Notes: a model not told the origin generated them from the sequence alone. Shown: positions 17,790 through 27,664, counted from the stretch's first letter. The stretch is 64,000 nt of DNA from Bacteroidales bacterium (GCA_017650305.1 JAGCFD010000054.1:1-64000), one strand, 5' to 3'. Numbers and translations: made by a program.

Positions 17790-18286
17790 GCTGTTGGAGG
17801 CCGGCCACTCACGGCGCGTCCGCCTCGCCATGTCGGCATTCCCACCCGCGTGCTCCATGGCGAAATGTTTCCTTGATTCCACAATGCCTGTGCGCAGGTC
17901 GGTCACCATGGGGCTCGGACGCACCTGTTCGGACTTGCGGTTCCACGTAGGGGGAAGCACCTCCATTTCGCACCGGGATTGTTTTGAGCCTTGTAGCAAG
18001 CTATCCCCGCGGTGCAATGATGACTCGGGCTCCGTTCTACCCCAGACTGCTCTGCGTTTGTCTGGGGTTATTGAGATCACGCCTCTCCGAGGCGTTGTGG
18101 GATAGCACCGTGACAAACCAATGGACAAAGGCTCCTGGAAGGAGCAAATCTCAATAACCCCATATGCAATGTGGGGAGGGACGTCGCCCAGGTCCTCTCT
18201 CGCGGCGAGGGTGACACCTGCCAAGATGCATGTGGCGCGCCCGCCGCGAAAGGGGAAACTGGGCCATCTAGTATCTTATCACCCTA
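17790..18286 (+). mobile_element. Repeat family copy C (structured, GC-rich, left end missing)
   Basis: Starts with GCTGTTGGAGGCCGGCC and ends CCGCCGCGAAAGGGG, then GCCATCTAGTATCTTATCAC, a diverged form of the inverted terminus of copies A and B. It shares the middle module with B but carries about 200 extra bases. It holds several hairpins: CCCCAGAC/GTCTGGGG, ACGCCTC/GAGGCGT, GCTCC/GGAGC and CCCCA/TGGGG. It lies between the tRNA and the convergent mnmG. No real gene inside: a 176-codon minus-strand frame runs into the antisense of the tRNA and is rejected. From 18287 to 18423 I see only AT-rich sequence. Confidence 0.65.
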
Positions 18287-18423
18287 AATATTTATCAATC
18301 AATACTTTTATTTTAAAAACGACCTGTAAGGGGTTTTTGAAACAAAAATGATTAACACCTCCAAAAAGAAAAAATGAGGATAAGACGGGGGAAAACAAAA
18401 TTAAGGTGTTGATAGTAAGGTAA

Positions 18424-20301
18424 TTATGATCTTGTATTTCGGAGATAGATCATAAGGACGGTAATATCGGAAGGACTGACACCACTGATTCGCGAAGCTT
18501 GACCTAAATTTAGCGGTTTTGCTTTGGACAATTTTTCACGAGCTTCCATAGATATACTATCAAGACTGAAATAGTCAAAATCAGGGGAAATCTTAATGTT
18601 ATCCAGCTGCGAAAACTTCTGGACCAATTGCTCTTCTTTTTGAATATAGTTTTCATACTTGATAGCAGTTTCCACATTCCGAATCTGTTCGGTGGACAAA
18701 TCATGATTCTCCAAAAAATCTCGAAGACGACTGTCTGTTTCGATCAAATCATCAATGGTTAATTGGGGTCGAAGAAGTAGTTGTGACAGTTTAATATTGT
18801 GAACTAAGGTGGCGGTTTCTTTCTCTTCAAGCATCGGGTTGAATGTATCAGCGTTGGTGAGAGTGGTACGAAGATAGTCTTCTAATTCTTGTTGCTTTTG
18901 ATATTTATTCAAGAAAGCGCCGTACCTTTCTGGCTCAATAAGTCCGAGTTGAAAACCAATGGGAGTTAGACGATAGTCTGCATTATCCTGGCGGAGTAAA
19001 ATCCGGTATTCTGCCCTGGAGGTAAACATTCTGTAAGGATCTTGAACGCCCTTCGTGATGAGATCATCAATCAGAACTCCGATATAAGCTTGGGATCTTT
19101 TGAGTATGAAAGGATCTTTATTGTTCAGTGCAAGATGGGCATTAATACCGGCCATTAAACCTTGGCAGGCGGCCTCTTCATATCCAGTTGTTCCGTTGAC
19201 CTGTCCTGCGAAGTACAAATTGGGAATCAATTTGGACTCGAGGGTATAATGCAATTGCATCGGGTTGAAGTAATCATATTCTATGGCATAGCCGGGTCTG
19301 AATATGGAGGCATTTTCGAGACCGGGGATCAAATGCATGGCTTCAACCTGGACATCTTCTGGAAGAGAGGAAGAGAATCCATTCAAATAGTATTCAGTGG
19401 TGGTGCGACCTTCGGGTTCAAGAAAAAGCTGATGCTTGTCTTTATCGGAGAAGCGGACAATTTTATCTTCAATAGAAGGGCAATAACGAGGGCCAACTCC
19501 TTGTATCCTGCCTTGAAAAAGAGGTGACTTTTCAAAACCTTTTTGAAGCACTTCGTGAACATGGGGATTGGTATAGGTTATCCAGCAGCTGAGCTGACGG
19601 GTTACGGGAGTAGTACCGAAAAAGGAGAAAGTTTGCGGATCGTCATCACCGGGTTGTTCCAATAATTTGGTAAAATCGATAGTACGCCCATCGATTCTGA
19701 CTGGTGTGCCTGTTTTCAATTTTTTAGTTTCAACACCTCGCTCTTTGAGTTGATCGGAAAGGATAAAAGAGGCAGACTCCCCTATTCTACCACCAGAAAA
19801 ATTATATTCTCCGACATGAATTCTGCCATTTAAAAAAGTACCGTTTGTCAGGATAACTTTAGAGGCATAGAAATTTTTACCCAATTGGGTTCTCACACCC
19901 GTTAAGAGATTCTGGTCAAACAAAAGTTCAGTTACGGTATCCTGCCGAAGACTAAGATTGGGAGTGTGCTGGAGAACTGACAACCAAAGGAGAGAAAATT
20001 GGGTTTTGTCGCACTGGGCGCGGGGACTCCACATGGCCGGTCCCTTGGAGCGACCCAGCATACGAAATTGGATGGTAGCTTGATCTGTGACCAAACCCGA
20101 CATTCCTCCGAGAGCGTCAATTTCCCGAACTATTTGTCCTTTTGCGACACCGCCCATAGCGGGGTTACAAGACATCTGTGCCACGAGAGCAAGATTCATG
20201 GTAATAAGAAGAGTGCGACTTCCCAATCGGGCTGCCGCCACTGCCGCTTCGCAACCCGCATGCCCTGCACCAACCACAATTATATCAAATCTATCATCCA
20301 T
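18424..20301 (-). CDS. mnmG: tRNA uridine-5-carboxymethylaminomethyl modification enzyme MnmG
   Basis: 625 residues. FAD-binding VVGAGHAGCEAAVAAARLG at residues 10-28, then SCNPAMGGVAKGQIVREIDALGG, TNGTFLNGRIH, PGYAIEYDY, GQVNGTTGYEEAACQG and TSRAEYRILLRQDNAD. With MnmE it makes 5-carboxymethylaminomethyl-uridine at tRNA position 34. It is the last gene of the run starting at rpiB, 44 bases after ybeY. Confidence 0.97.
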   Translation of the reverse strand: MDDRFDIIVVGAGHAGCEAAVAAARLGSRTLLITMNLALVAQMSCNPAMGGVAKGQIVREIDALGGMSGLVTDQATIQFRMLGRSKGPAMWSPRAQCDKTQFSLLWLSVLQHTPNLSLRQDTVTELLFDQNLLTGVRTQLGKNFYASKVILTNGTFLNGRIHVGEYNFSGGRIGESASFILSDQLKERGVETKKLKTGTPVRIDGRTIDFTKLLEQPGDDDPQTFSFFGTTPVTRQLSCWITYTNPHVHEVLQKGFEKSPLFQGRIQGVGPRYCPSIEDKIVRFSDKDKHQLFLEPEGRTTTEYYLNGFSSSLPEDVQVEAMHLIPGLENASIFRPGYAIEYDYFNPMQLHYTLESKLIPNLYFAGQVNGTTGYEEAACQGLMAGINAHLALNNKDPFILKRSQAYIGVLIDDLITKGVQDPYRMFTSRAEYRILLRQDNADYRLTPIGFQLGLIEPERYGAFLNKYQKQQELEDYLRTTLTNADTFNPMLEEKETATLVHNIKLSQLLLRPQLTIDDLIETDSRLRDFLENHDLSTEQIRNVETAIKYENYIQKEEQLVQKFSQLDNIKISPDFDYFSLDSISMEAREKLSKAKPLNLGQASRISGVSPSDITVLMIYLRNTRS

Positions 20302-20345
20302 GTTCTACGTAAAACGCTAAGAATATTTTTTTATCAGTCAGTAAT

Positions 20346-20771
20346 TTAGGCGGGAAACATATCATGAAATAGTGCGATATATTTGTTCTCCAAACCACGC
20401 ATCTGCGATGCCTCTTCATCGGTCTTATCCTTGTATCCGCACAAATGAAGAACACCATGAACCAATACTCTCAGCATCTCCTCTTGAAAAGAAACACCCA
20501 ACTGGTCGGCATTATCATGTACCCTTTCCACACTGATAAAAATCTCTCCGGACACAAAGTCCCCTACCCTATTATCAAACGTGATGATGTCGGTCAAGGT
20601 ATCGTGATTCAGGAACTGGATGTTTCTCTCCAAAAGATAAGCATCATCACAGAAAACATAATATACATCTCCAGGTTGAAGATGCTCATTTCTTATAACT
20701 GCTTTCAGCCAACTTTTATGATGTATTGTGAGATTAAAATCTATTGGATTTTGAAAGGAGAAATCTATCAT
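20346..20771 (-). CDS. ybeY: Endoribonuclease YbeY (16S rRNA 3'-end maturation)
   Basis: 141 residues. The metal motif reads HGVLHLCGYKD near residue 110; the first two histidines of the usual H-x3-H-x5-H are present, and the third is Asp, as I recall for Bacteroidota members. Other blocks: LNHDTLTDIITFD and GEIFIS. It helps process rRNA 3' ends and ribosome quality control. Its start overlaps the stop of the SGNH gene by 4 bases, so translation is coupled. Confidence 0.93.
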   Translation of the reverse strand: MIDFSFQNPIDFNLTIHHKSWLKAVIRNEHLQPGDVYYVFCDDAYLLERNIQFLNHDTLTDIITFDNRVGDFVSGEIFISVERVHDNADQLGVSFQEEMLRVLVHGVLHLCGYKDKTDEEASQMRGLENKYIALFHDMFPA

Positions 20772-21820
20772 AACTTGCCAATAAATAATTTTTGAGTGGA
20801 AACACCTTCGGATGTTTTGTATTGGATCAAATATATGCCCGAAGGCAAATTAGTCGTTGTAAAATGGTACGGAAAAGCAGATCCGTTATCGGAGAAAGAG
20901 GATAAGGCTTTACCTTCCATGGAAAAAAGCGTGACTACAAACGGACTATGATCTTCCGATTCAATCATGATCTGAGAGGAAACAGGATTGTACCAAATAT
21001 AAGGTTTCTTAAAGGAAAAATTTGAAAGTGCTGTGGTGTCTCCTGATTCTACTGTATCAACTGGAAAATACCATTTAGACAAACTATCATACACTAGGGT
21101 CTTGGCTACCTCTTTCACCATTTCGGCGGTAGAGGGTTCAAGAGAACTATTGAAATTTATGTTTTGCGGATTTTTCTGGAAGAATATGGTGTAGAAAGAA
21201 CAGGCGGCGGCATAAGTACCAACCAGGGAAGGATGACTCTGATCGGAACTATATAACTCCACCTCGGGATAATGGTCGCGAATGTAATGCCAGACATATC
21301 CCACAGGCGAAACCCAGGTATGGTTATCCGAGGCCATCATCATGTAGCGGGCATACAAGAGACTGTCCATACCCTCGTAGGTGCCAAGCGGAGAATAGAA
21401 TTGAGCATTTTGCTGATCTCCATACTTTCTTCCCCAAGTCATATAGAAGACGATTTTTGCATCTGGATTGTATTGTCGAATCATCTCACATAGCTGCTGT
21501 GCGTATGGATATGATTCATTCATAAACTGGGAAATCGGAAAAGATGGCAGCTGGCTCTGTTCCTGAAGAACTACATAATCCCATCCACCTTGTTGTACAT
21601 AAGGGGCAGCTCCGGTTACATGCTGTTGGAATGTACAACCACCGGGGGTATGAGCTTGGTAATTTATGGCATCACCTGTGGATTGAGCCATATCGGAAAT
21701 CATTTGAGGAAGATTGTTGACCTCCGTGTAACTATTGCCTATGAATAAAACATTATAAGTTTGACTGTGCAAACATAGAACCTGAAAGGTCAGAACCAAA
21801 AAAAAGAAAACTTTTTTCAT
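20768..21820 (-). CDS. Secreted SGNH-type hydrolase with T9SS sorting domain
   Basis: 350 residues. Signal peptide about 1-19 (VLTFQVLCLHSQ). The hydrolase has the nucleophile block FIGNSYTEVNNLP near residue 25 and the Asp-His block DQSHPSLVGTYAAA near 195, close to the DUF4886 group of SGNH proteins. The C-terminal 75 residues (NPVSSQIMIESE, LPSGIYLIQYK, STQKLFIGKL) are a T9SS type A domain. It is exported and may cleave esters; substrate unknown. It overlaps both neighbours by 4 bases, an unusual operon place for a surface enzyme, between unknown genes and rRNA/tRNA maturation genes. Confidence 0.88.
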   Translation of the reverse strand: MKKVFFFLVLTFQVLCLHSQTYNVLFIGNSYTEVNNLPQMISDMAQSTGDAINYQAHTPGGCTFQQHVTGAAPYVQQGGWDYVVLQEQSQLPSFPISQFMNESYPYAQQLCEMIRQYNPDAKIVFYMTWGRKYGDQQNAQFYSPLGTYEGMDSLLYARYMMMASDNHTWVSPVGYVWHYIRDHYPEVELYSSDQSHPSLVGTYAAACSFYTIFFQKNPQNINFNSSLEPSTAEMVKEVAKTLVYDSLSKWYFPVDTVESGDTTALSNFSFKKPYIWYNPVSSQIMIESEDHSPFVVTLFSMEGKALSSFSDNGSAFPYHFTTTNLPSGIYLIQYKTSEGVSTQKLFIGKL

Positions 21821-22242
21821 ATCTGGTAAGAATCCTTTTTCTGCAGTACAGTATTAACCGCCGGACGGGTTACATTCTGATGGGGTTTTACGTAAAAATC
21901 AATTGTAAATGACTTATAATCAGAACTTAAGTCCAAATTTTCTATCAGAATACCCCATAAATTGTCTTCGTTAAGGTCTGTCTCGATCTCTTCTATGAAC
22001 TTGAAAACGGGTTGTTCGGATAAATAACTAAATACCAATGAGTTATTTTCTAAATGGGCATTCAGATCCACAGAAAAGTCATCCTTATTATTCATAAGAT
22101 GTTCTATAATACTCTGATTGGCCATTTCAATAACGCCTCTTTGCTCTGTAAAGGAATACTTGTCGCACAGATATTCTATCATGGAGAGTGTCTTACGATA
22201 AATATTCTCTTTGTTTAAGTCGTTTAATTCAAAGTATATCAT
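21817..22242 (-). CDS. Uncharacterised cytoplasmic protein, possibly ATPase-like
   Basis: 141 residues, no signal peptide or membrane segment, acidic. The first half (LSMIEYLCDKYSF, then NQSIIEHLMNN) weakly recalls the N-box helix of RsbW-type anti-sigma ATPases, but the G-boxes of a complete HATPase are not visible. In Bacteroidota a small ATP-binding-like protein often lies beside DUF4175, which is my main reason for the suggestion. It starts 12 bases after the DUF4175 gene and its stop overlaps the SGNH start. Function unknown. Confidence 0.7.
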   Translation of the reverse strand: MIYFELNDLNKENIYRKTLSMIEYLCDKYSFTEQRGVIEMANQSIIEHLMNNKDDFSVDLNAHLENNSLVFSYLSEQPVFKFIEEIETDLNEDNLWGILIENLDLSSDYKSFTIDFYVKPHQNVTRPAVNTVLQKKDSYQI

Positions 22243-22253
22243 AGCTTTGCATT

Positions 22254-25200
22254 TTAATCAATGTTGTAAAAATACTCATTGGCTTTCTCCTTGTAATAAT
22301 GATTCAAATCGGCTGGAACAGACCTTAACATCTCATTTTGCTGCTGATGCTCCGTGTCGAATTTCCAGTCTTTCGGAGGATTAAGCTGCGGAATATATTT
22401 AGCCTCGTTGGACTTGCGCTCTTCGTCTTTCTCCTTCTCAATATCGGCCCTCTCGCTCTTTAAAAGACGAGTAGTGATGGATTGTTGTCTTTGTATGGTT
22501 TGTTGCGTTATAGTGCGGTTTACGAGCTCTTTTTCTGTCTTCTTCATGTCATTGATGAGCTGTTCAAGAGAACGGTCCCCTACCCCGTTTTCAGACTTCA
22601 TCTCGTTGTTATAGTCCTCCAACATCTTCCTGATTGCCTCCTGTTGCGCGGCCATCTTGGCAAACTTTTCGCTCATCTGCTGCTGTTGTCCCGTTTGGCC
22701 TTGTTGGCCCTGCTGCTCCATACTCTTCTTTAAAGCCTCCATCTGACGGTTTAATTGCTGCTGGAGCTCTCTAGCTGAGGTTTTTTTGCTCTTTCCTTTG
22801 CCGCCTGGCTTGCTACAGGATCCATTACCGGATTTGTTGCACTTGGATTTACACTCCTCTTTCTTCTTCTGCATCTCCTGCAAGGATTCATTCAACATCA
22901 GGGCCAGATTATTCATTGAGGTAAGCGCAAATTGTTGGTTTTTAGCCGCATTGGGCAATCTGCGATCATTCAAGTCCGTTTGCGTGGATTTCAAATAATC
23001 CTCTATCTTGGTGACTTCTGTCTGTATAAAGGGTTTGACAGACATTTGACGTCTTGCAAGCGCGTTTAAAGAGTCGGCGATATGAGCCATGTTGTTCTTT
23101 ACCTGGAACTGTTCTGTCATCAGATTGGAAACGCCCGATGCTCTGGCGTTCATCTTTTGGGTAGATGTCAGAATGCTCTCTTGACTGAAAGATATCTTTA
23201 CCAAGTTATCCAATATTTGGCGTAAAGTTTCTATGTCTTCTGAAACACTCTCTAACTCACTTTCATTGAAATCTTTCTCCAGCTGATCTGCCAACTGTTC
23301 CATCGCTTCGGATGCACTTTTCTGATTATCAGAGGATTTAGATCTGTTATTCTTATCCAAATTCTGCTGACCCTGTTGCATCTGACTCTCTATTTTTTGT
23401 TGCAGTTCCTGGGTATCTTTGAATTTGGTAGGCTGTTCCAACTCTTGATTCAACTTCATCAATTCTTGCATTTCTTCCTTCAATTCCTTGTATTTCTCTT
23501 GAATCTCTTGCTGCTTTTTTTGAAGTTGTTCTTTAGAAATGCTCTTATTTTCAGTGTTTTTTGCATTTTTCTGTTGTTCGTCAGCTAAATTTCTAAGTTC
23601 TTGAACTGTTTCGTTCAATTTCTTTTCTACTTCAAGCTGCTTGTAGAGTTGCAATTGCTGATCCAACGTCTTATTGATATCCTCGGTGTTCTTCTTCAGT
23701 TTTTGCATCTGTTTTTGAACATCATCTTTTTTCGCAGTTTGGTCCATCATCTGTTGAAGCTTATTCATCATCTGCTTCATTTCTTCGGACAAAACATCCT
23801 CCATCCTCTTTTGCAATTCTTGCTGCTTTTTAAGAATATCTTCCTGAATATCTTTATATTGAGATTCAATTGCCTGATTGTTCTTTTGCTGGTTTTGGAG
23901 TTTGTCAATGGCCTCTTTTAACTCTTGATACTGATTCATCAACTGCTCCAATTTCTTCTTGTCTTGCCAACTCAATTCCTTTTCCTGCAACATCTGGTTC
24001 TGAAGTTTTTCGATGTCTTTCATCAATTGCGCTGATTCAGATACAAGGTTGGAAAAATCAGATTTGACTTGATCTTCGGATTTTTCAAGGTCTTCATTAA
24101 TTTCTTCCAGAGTCCTTACACGATAGGAAGAAACAGAAGATTTGGCTGATTTGTGACCATTAACACCATCATTGTCAAATACTTGGAAATAGTATTCTAT
24201 TTTTTCACCAGGTTTTAATTCAAAGGTGTTCGCATCAAAATAGTAGTAGAAGTCTTGGAGCGTCACACCGTTTTGAACAGCTATATTGACCGTCTGGTTT
24301 TGCTTGATGAGTCGGCCATCGGCATCATATTGATTGTAAACAAATTGCAGTTTGGAAAAGCCGTAATCGTCTTTAATATTGCCTTTGAAGTAATAGCGTT
24401 CACTATAAGCAGAATCTTGCTGACTCATCACCATAATTTCGGGATACATGTCTTTAATGACAGTAATATTGTCTTTTATGGTATCTTTACTCGTAAAATA
24501 GGAGTTTTTATTGAAAAGAGAGTAAGAAAATGAGTTTTTAGCCGTCTTTTGGATTAAAAATTGATCACCATCGGAAGAAATGGTCTTTACTTCATCATCA
24601 ATAATGAAAATGATATTATCGGAATTCTTCGTGAATATTTTCCATTCTATGCGAGTTCCTTCAGGCACTGTCGCATTTCCCACATTATCCAATACCTCAT
24701 CCGGCTTGTTCAGATAAGCAGGGTAGTGGAGCAACATTTCGTAACCAACTGTAACCGGTTTAGGCAAGACATCAATCGTATAGACAATAGAGGAAGTTTC
24801 ATCCGTAAGCAAATTAAAATCAACGTCTTGCTGTATATTTGAGAACGTGTAATCAAATTCAGTATTAGAAATTTTATTACACTTGTAAGTTCTGTTTTTG
24901 TAATGTATAAAGACTTCTTCCGGAGTTTCATCGCCTTCTATCTTCACATGCACGGTAAAATCGTCATGTTGAAAAGCGCGCAAATTGGGATTGGTGACCA
25001 CGAAAGAGTAGGGGGCGGGCTTTTCGTATTGCTGGTTATAATGCACAATTCTTTCAGCGGGCTCTACAAAAACCTCTTTTTTCAGGAGCATCAGCGCAAC
25101 AAACACAAGAATCGGCAATAAAGCCCAACGTGCAAACTTCTTAGTCTTTTCAAACGGAATAGCTTGAACGAATGAAAAAGGTTTAAGTTTTTCTATTTTG

Positions 25201-25610
25201 GTATCGATAGCTGCCGAAAGTAGATCATAACTTTGATAATTACCACTCTCAAGTTGTTTTTGAAGATCAAACAGATTCAGGAGTTTATCGTCAATTTCCT
25301 GAAAATGCTCACCAATTATCTTAGCTATCTCGTCATTTGTCAGCTGTTTTCCCAACCCGGCAATTTTACATACTGGTATGATCAGGTAGGCGATAATGGT
25401 TGCCAGGCTTAATGCTATAAAAGAGAAAAATAGAATAGCACGAACTGTCGTGTTTGAATACGAAAAATACTCGAAAAGAGAAAAAATAATAAAAACAGAG
25501 AGCAATATGATAACTAAGTAGACAATTCCTCTATACAGCTTGTTCAAATAAAACTGCTTGAGGAAATCCCTGATTTTATCTTTTAATATTTGAGTATTAG
25601 ATGATGGCAT
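22254..25610 (-). CDS. DUF4175 family protein: membrane-anchored, Gln/Lys-rich coiled coil
   Basis: 1118 residues. Three membrane helices: about 27-49 and 55-80, then one near 160-178 (WALLPILVFVALMLL). Residues 180-480 are beta-rich, probably periplasmic. From about 500 to 1010 it is a very long coiled coil rich in Gln, Glu and Lys, with a short Cys/Lys/Gly stretch near 925 (CKSKCNKSGNGSCSK). The length and layout match DUF4175 of Bacteroidota, function unknown. A scaffolding or envelope-bridging role is only a guess. It overlaps the upstream lutB-like gene by 14 bases. Confidence 0.88.
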   Translation of the reverse strand: MPSSNTQILKDKIRDFLKQFYLNKLYRGIVYLVIILLSVFIIFSLFEYFSYSNTTVRAILFFSFIALSLATIIAYLIIPVCKIAGLGKQLTNDEIAKIIGEHFQEIDDKLLNLFDLQKQLESGNYQSYDLLSAAIDTKIEKLKPFSFVQAIPFEKTKKFARWALLPILVFVALMLLKKEVFVEPAERIVHYNQQYEKPAPYSFVVTNPNLRAFQHDDFTVHVKIEGDETPEEVFIHYKNRTYKCNKISNTEFDYTFSNIQQDVDFNLLTDETSSIVYTIDVLPKPVTVGYEMLLHYPAYLNKPDEVLDNVGNATVPEGTRIEWKIFTKNSDNIIFIIDDEVKTISSDGDQFLIQKTAKNSFSYSLFNKNSYFTSKDTIKDNITVIKDMYPEIMVMSQQDSAYSERYYFKGNIKDDYGFSKLQFVYNQYDADGRLIKQNQTVNIAVQNGVTLQDFYYYFDANTFELKPGEKIEYYFQVFDNDGVNGHKSAKSSVSSYRVRTLEEINEDLEKSEDQVKSDFSNLVSESAQLMKDIEKLQNQMLQEKELSWQDKKKLEQLMNQYQELKEAIDKLQNQQKNNQAIESQYKDIQEDILKKQQELQKRMEDVLSEEMKQMMNKLQQMMDQTAKKDDVQKQMQKLKKNTEDINKTLDQQLQLYKQLEVEKKLNETVQELRNLADEQQKNAKNTENKSISKEQLQKKQQEIQEKYKELKEEMQELMKLNQELEQPTKFKDTQELQQKIESQMQQGQQNLDKNNRSKSSDNQKSASEAMEQLADQLEKDFNESELESVSEDIETLRQILDNLVKISFSQESILTSTQKMNARASGVSNLMTEQFQVKNNMAHIADSLNALARRQMSVKPFIQTEVTKIEDYLKSTQTDLNDRRLPNAAKNQQFALTSMNNLALMLNESLQEMQKKKEECKSKCNKSGNGSCSKPGGKGKSKKTSARELQQQLNRQMEALKKSMEQQGQQGQTGQQQQMSEKFAKMAAQQEAIRKMLEDYNNEMKSENGVGDRSLEQLINDMKKTEKELVNRTITQQTIQRQQSITTRLLKSERADIEKEKDEERKSNEAKYIPQLNPPKDWKFDTEHQQQNEMLRSVPADLNHYYKEKANEYFYNID

Positions 25611-26700
25611 TATTGGTTGTATCGTTGTTTGAATCGTCTGATTCTTCTTGAATGGAAAAATACGGGGTTTTATTTTTTAGAAAATAATTGAAGAGAGTCT
25701 TATTCTTTCCGAATAAAAGCTTTATCCAAAACCTATACAAGAAAAAGTTAGTTGTTTTGTTCAATTTTTGACGTTTGCTGAACACATTGAATATGTTCTT
25801 TTTCTTCCAGTTGGAGAAATTCATATTCACTATATTCATTTCGTGTTCCAGCATCTCCGTAAGGGGGATGTTCACAGGACACACTTCTTGGCAAGATCCG
25901 CACAATGTTGTTTGTTTGAATATAGTTTGAGTCATGTTATATTCATCCAAACAGTTGTTTTTAACTATCTCGATAGGAGAAACATTGGTTGTTTTGGCCA
26001 CAGGACAAACCTCTGCGCATCTTCCGCAGTTGATGCAAAAAATAGAGTTCATCAACAGATCATCTGCCAGGAGATATTCAATGTTTTTGTCGTAAATGAT
26101 AACAGAAACATTGCTTTTGATAGTATTGTACCCCTTTGATTCGGAAGATATAATTGGATCTGGGATTATTTGGTTTATATTTGATTTAATAATCTTGATA
26201 TCTGAAGGAAAATCGGAATTTTCGGGGCTTTTTATATACAGAAAAACCGGAAGATCCTGCATATTGAGCAAAATCTGGTCAATATTGACAATGACCAGAA
26301 TATTATCCACGTAATTGAAGCAAGATTGGGTTTTTCGGTCAGCAAAGACCAGTGCTCCATCATTAGCGATGGCAAAATCGGAATCTATGATCAAAGCGTC
26401 CACGTTATATTCTCTATTGGAAAGAGAAGATATGGAACACTCGTTAAAACCAGTTTTATCTATCTCCCTGGCATTTCCCTCTCCCAAATCCAAACAAACT
26501 TTCTTATAGGGTTTATTGGGAAGCATTTGACTGATTTGCTCATTAAGGGAAGAGACATCTTTGGCCCATGAAACGCTGATTCCATTTCTCAACAAGTTGG
26601 ACTCAAGTGCCAGCACATTTTTCTCCATGTCTTTAAAAAACAAGGATCTGTAGTAGTGGGCATAGTCTTTTATATCTTGAGATATTTCTTTCATATCCAA
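25597..26700 (-). CDS. LutB-like iron-sulfur protein with LUD domain
   Basis: 367 residues, shorter than canonical LutB (about 460). An N-terminal LUD-like domain (about 20-205; IIDSDFAIANDGALVF) is followed by two [4Fe-4S] clusters, CINCGRCAEVCPV near residue 223 and CGSCQEVCPVN near 268. LutB works with LutA and LutC in lactate oxidation; neither is here, so the substrate is uncertain and an electron-transfer role is only likely. It starts 4 bases after rpiB stops and overlaps DUF4175. Confidence 0.82.
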   Translation of the reverse strand: MDMKEISQDIKDYAHYYRSLFFKDMEKNVLALESNLLRNGISVSWAKDVSSLNEQISQMLPNKPYKKVCLDLGEGNAREIDKTGFNECSISSLSNREYNVDALIIDSDFAIANDGALVFADRKTQSCFNYVDNILVIVNIDQILLNMQDLPVFLYIKSPENSDFPSDIKIIKSNINQIIPDPIISSESKGYNTIKSNVSVIIYDKNIEYLLADDLLMNSIFCINCGRCAEVCPVAKTTNVSPIEIVKNNCLDEYNMTQTIFKQTTLCGSCQEVCPVNIPLTEMLEHEMNIVNMNFSNWKKKNIFNVFSKRQKLNKTTNFFLYRFWIKLLFGKNKTLFNYFLKNKTPYFSIQEESDDSNNDTTNNAII

Positions 26701-26704
26701 AATG

Positions 26705-27130
26705 TTAGATATTAATTTTATCTATTCTGCGTTGGTGTCGGCCGCCTTCAAAATCGGTTTGGAAAAAGGCCTTCATTATTTCTATGGCAGTCTCTTCCGA
26801 GATAAAGCGAGCTGGCATGACCAGAATATTGGCATTATTATGCTGCCTGACGAGACGGGCGATGTCGGCATTCCAGCAGAGGCCCGCCCGGATGTCACGA
26901 TGCTTATTGGCACACATGGCCATACCGTTGCCTGTTCCGCATATCAGTATGCCAAAAGGAAATTCTTGTTTGGCAACCTTCTCAGACAAAGGGTGGGCGA
27001 AATCGGGATAATCCACACTTTCTTCGGAGAATGTTCCGCCATCTTCAAATTCCATAATGTCTTGAAAATCAACTTTTAATTTCTCTTTCAATTCAAATCC
27101 TGCGTGGTCAGAAGCGATCATTACTTTCAT
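26705..27130 (-). CDS. rpiB: Ribose 5-phosphate isomerase B
   Basis: 141 residues from the ATG at 27130; another in-frame ATG lies at 27139, but 27130 gives the normal start KVMIASDHAGFELK. Motifs: SDHAG near residue 6, the catalytic-cysteine block CGTGNGMAMCANK near 65, and RAGLCWN. It interconverts ribose 5-phosphate and ribulose 5-phosphate. First gene of a seven-gene minus-strand operon reaching mnmG. Confidence 0.95.
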   Translation of the reverse strand: MKVMIASDHAGFELKEKLKVDFQDIMEFEDGGTFSEESVDYPDFAHPLSEKVAKQEFPFGILICGTGNGMAMCANKHRDIRAGLCWNADIARLVRQHNNANILVMPARFISEETAIEIMKAFFQTDFEGGRHQRRIDKINI

Positions 27131-27154
27131 TCTAATCATTTTTTATAAAGTCTG

Positions 27155-27162
27155 CAAAAATA
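27155..27162 (-). promoter_or_regulatory. -7 promoter box of the rpiB operon
   Basis: CAAAAATA is TATTTTTG on the minus strand, 25 bases before the chosen rpiB start. Confidence 0.6.
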
Positions 27163-27664
27163 CAAAAAATAGATTGTTTTGACACATCCATTTTCATCAA
27201 GTTTCTCTTTAATCTTATTTTCTATTTTTTTTAATCATGATATTCTATGCCGGTTAATATCGTTGATAAAATTTCGGGGGTTCGCTTGACTTTTTTAGTT
27301 ATTAATTTTAATCAACAATTTTGGATATTTTGGCAACATATTATCCTTTTCATTTTGAAAGGGTTTGATATTTCCAAAAAAAGTTATCATTATTTTTAGT
27401 TGAAAACTTTTTGATTTTTTCATGGTGTTTTTCGTTGACAAGCGATGTTGAAAAATAGCCTATTTTTCTGATAATTTTTTTTATCACTTTTTGTCAACAA
27501 AGTAATGAAACCGTAACTTCAACTTTTCTGATAACTCGCTTGTTTATTAACTTTCACTTGTTAATAAATCTTATTTTTCATATTTTCAAGTGGTTATATT
27601 TGGCCGCGAACATAATATATTTTACATAGTAAAATAATGAAGGAAAAACAACGTAATAAAAGAG

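Noticed and set aside
17694..18224. A 176-codon minus-strand frame in repeat copy C
   Set aside because: Its C-terminus (VSLGIEPRSKV) is the antisense of the tRNA-Arg gene and the rest is repeat sequence; no start context or protein-like composition.
22254..25610. SMC or condensin identity for the long coiled-coil protein
   Set aside because: No Walker motifs; it has membrane helices near the N-terminus and matches DUF4175 layout.
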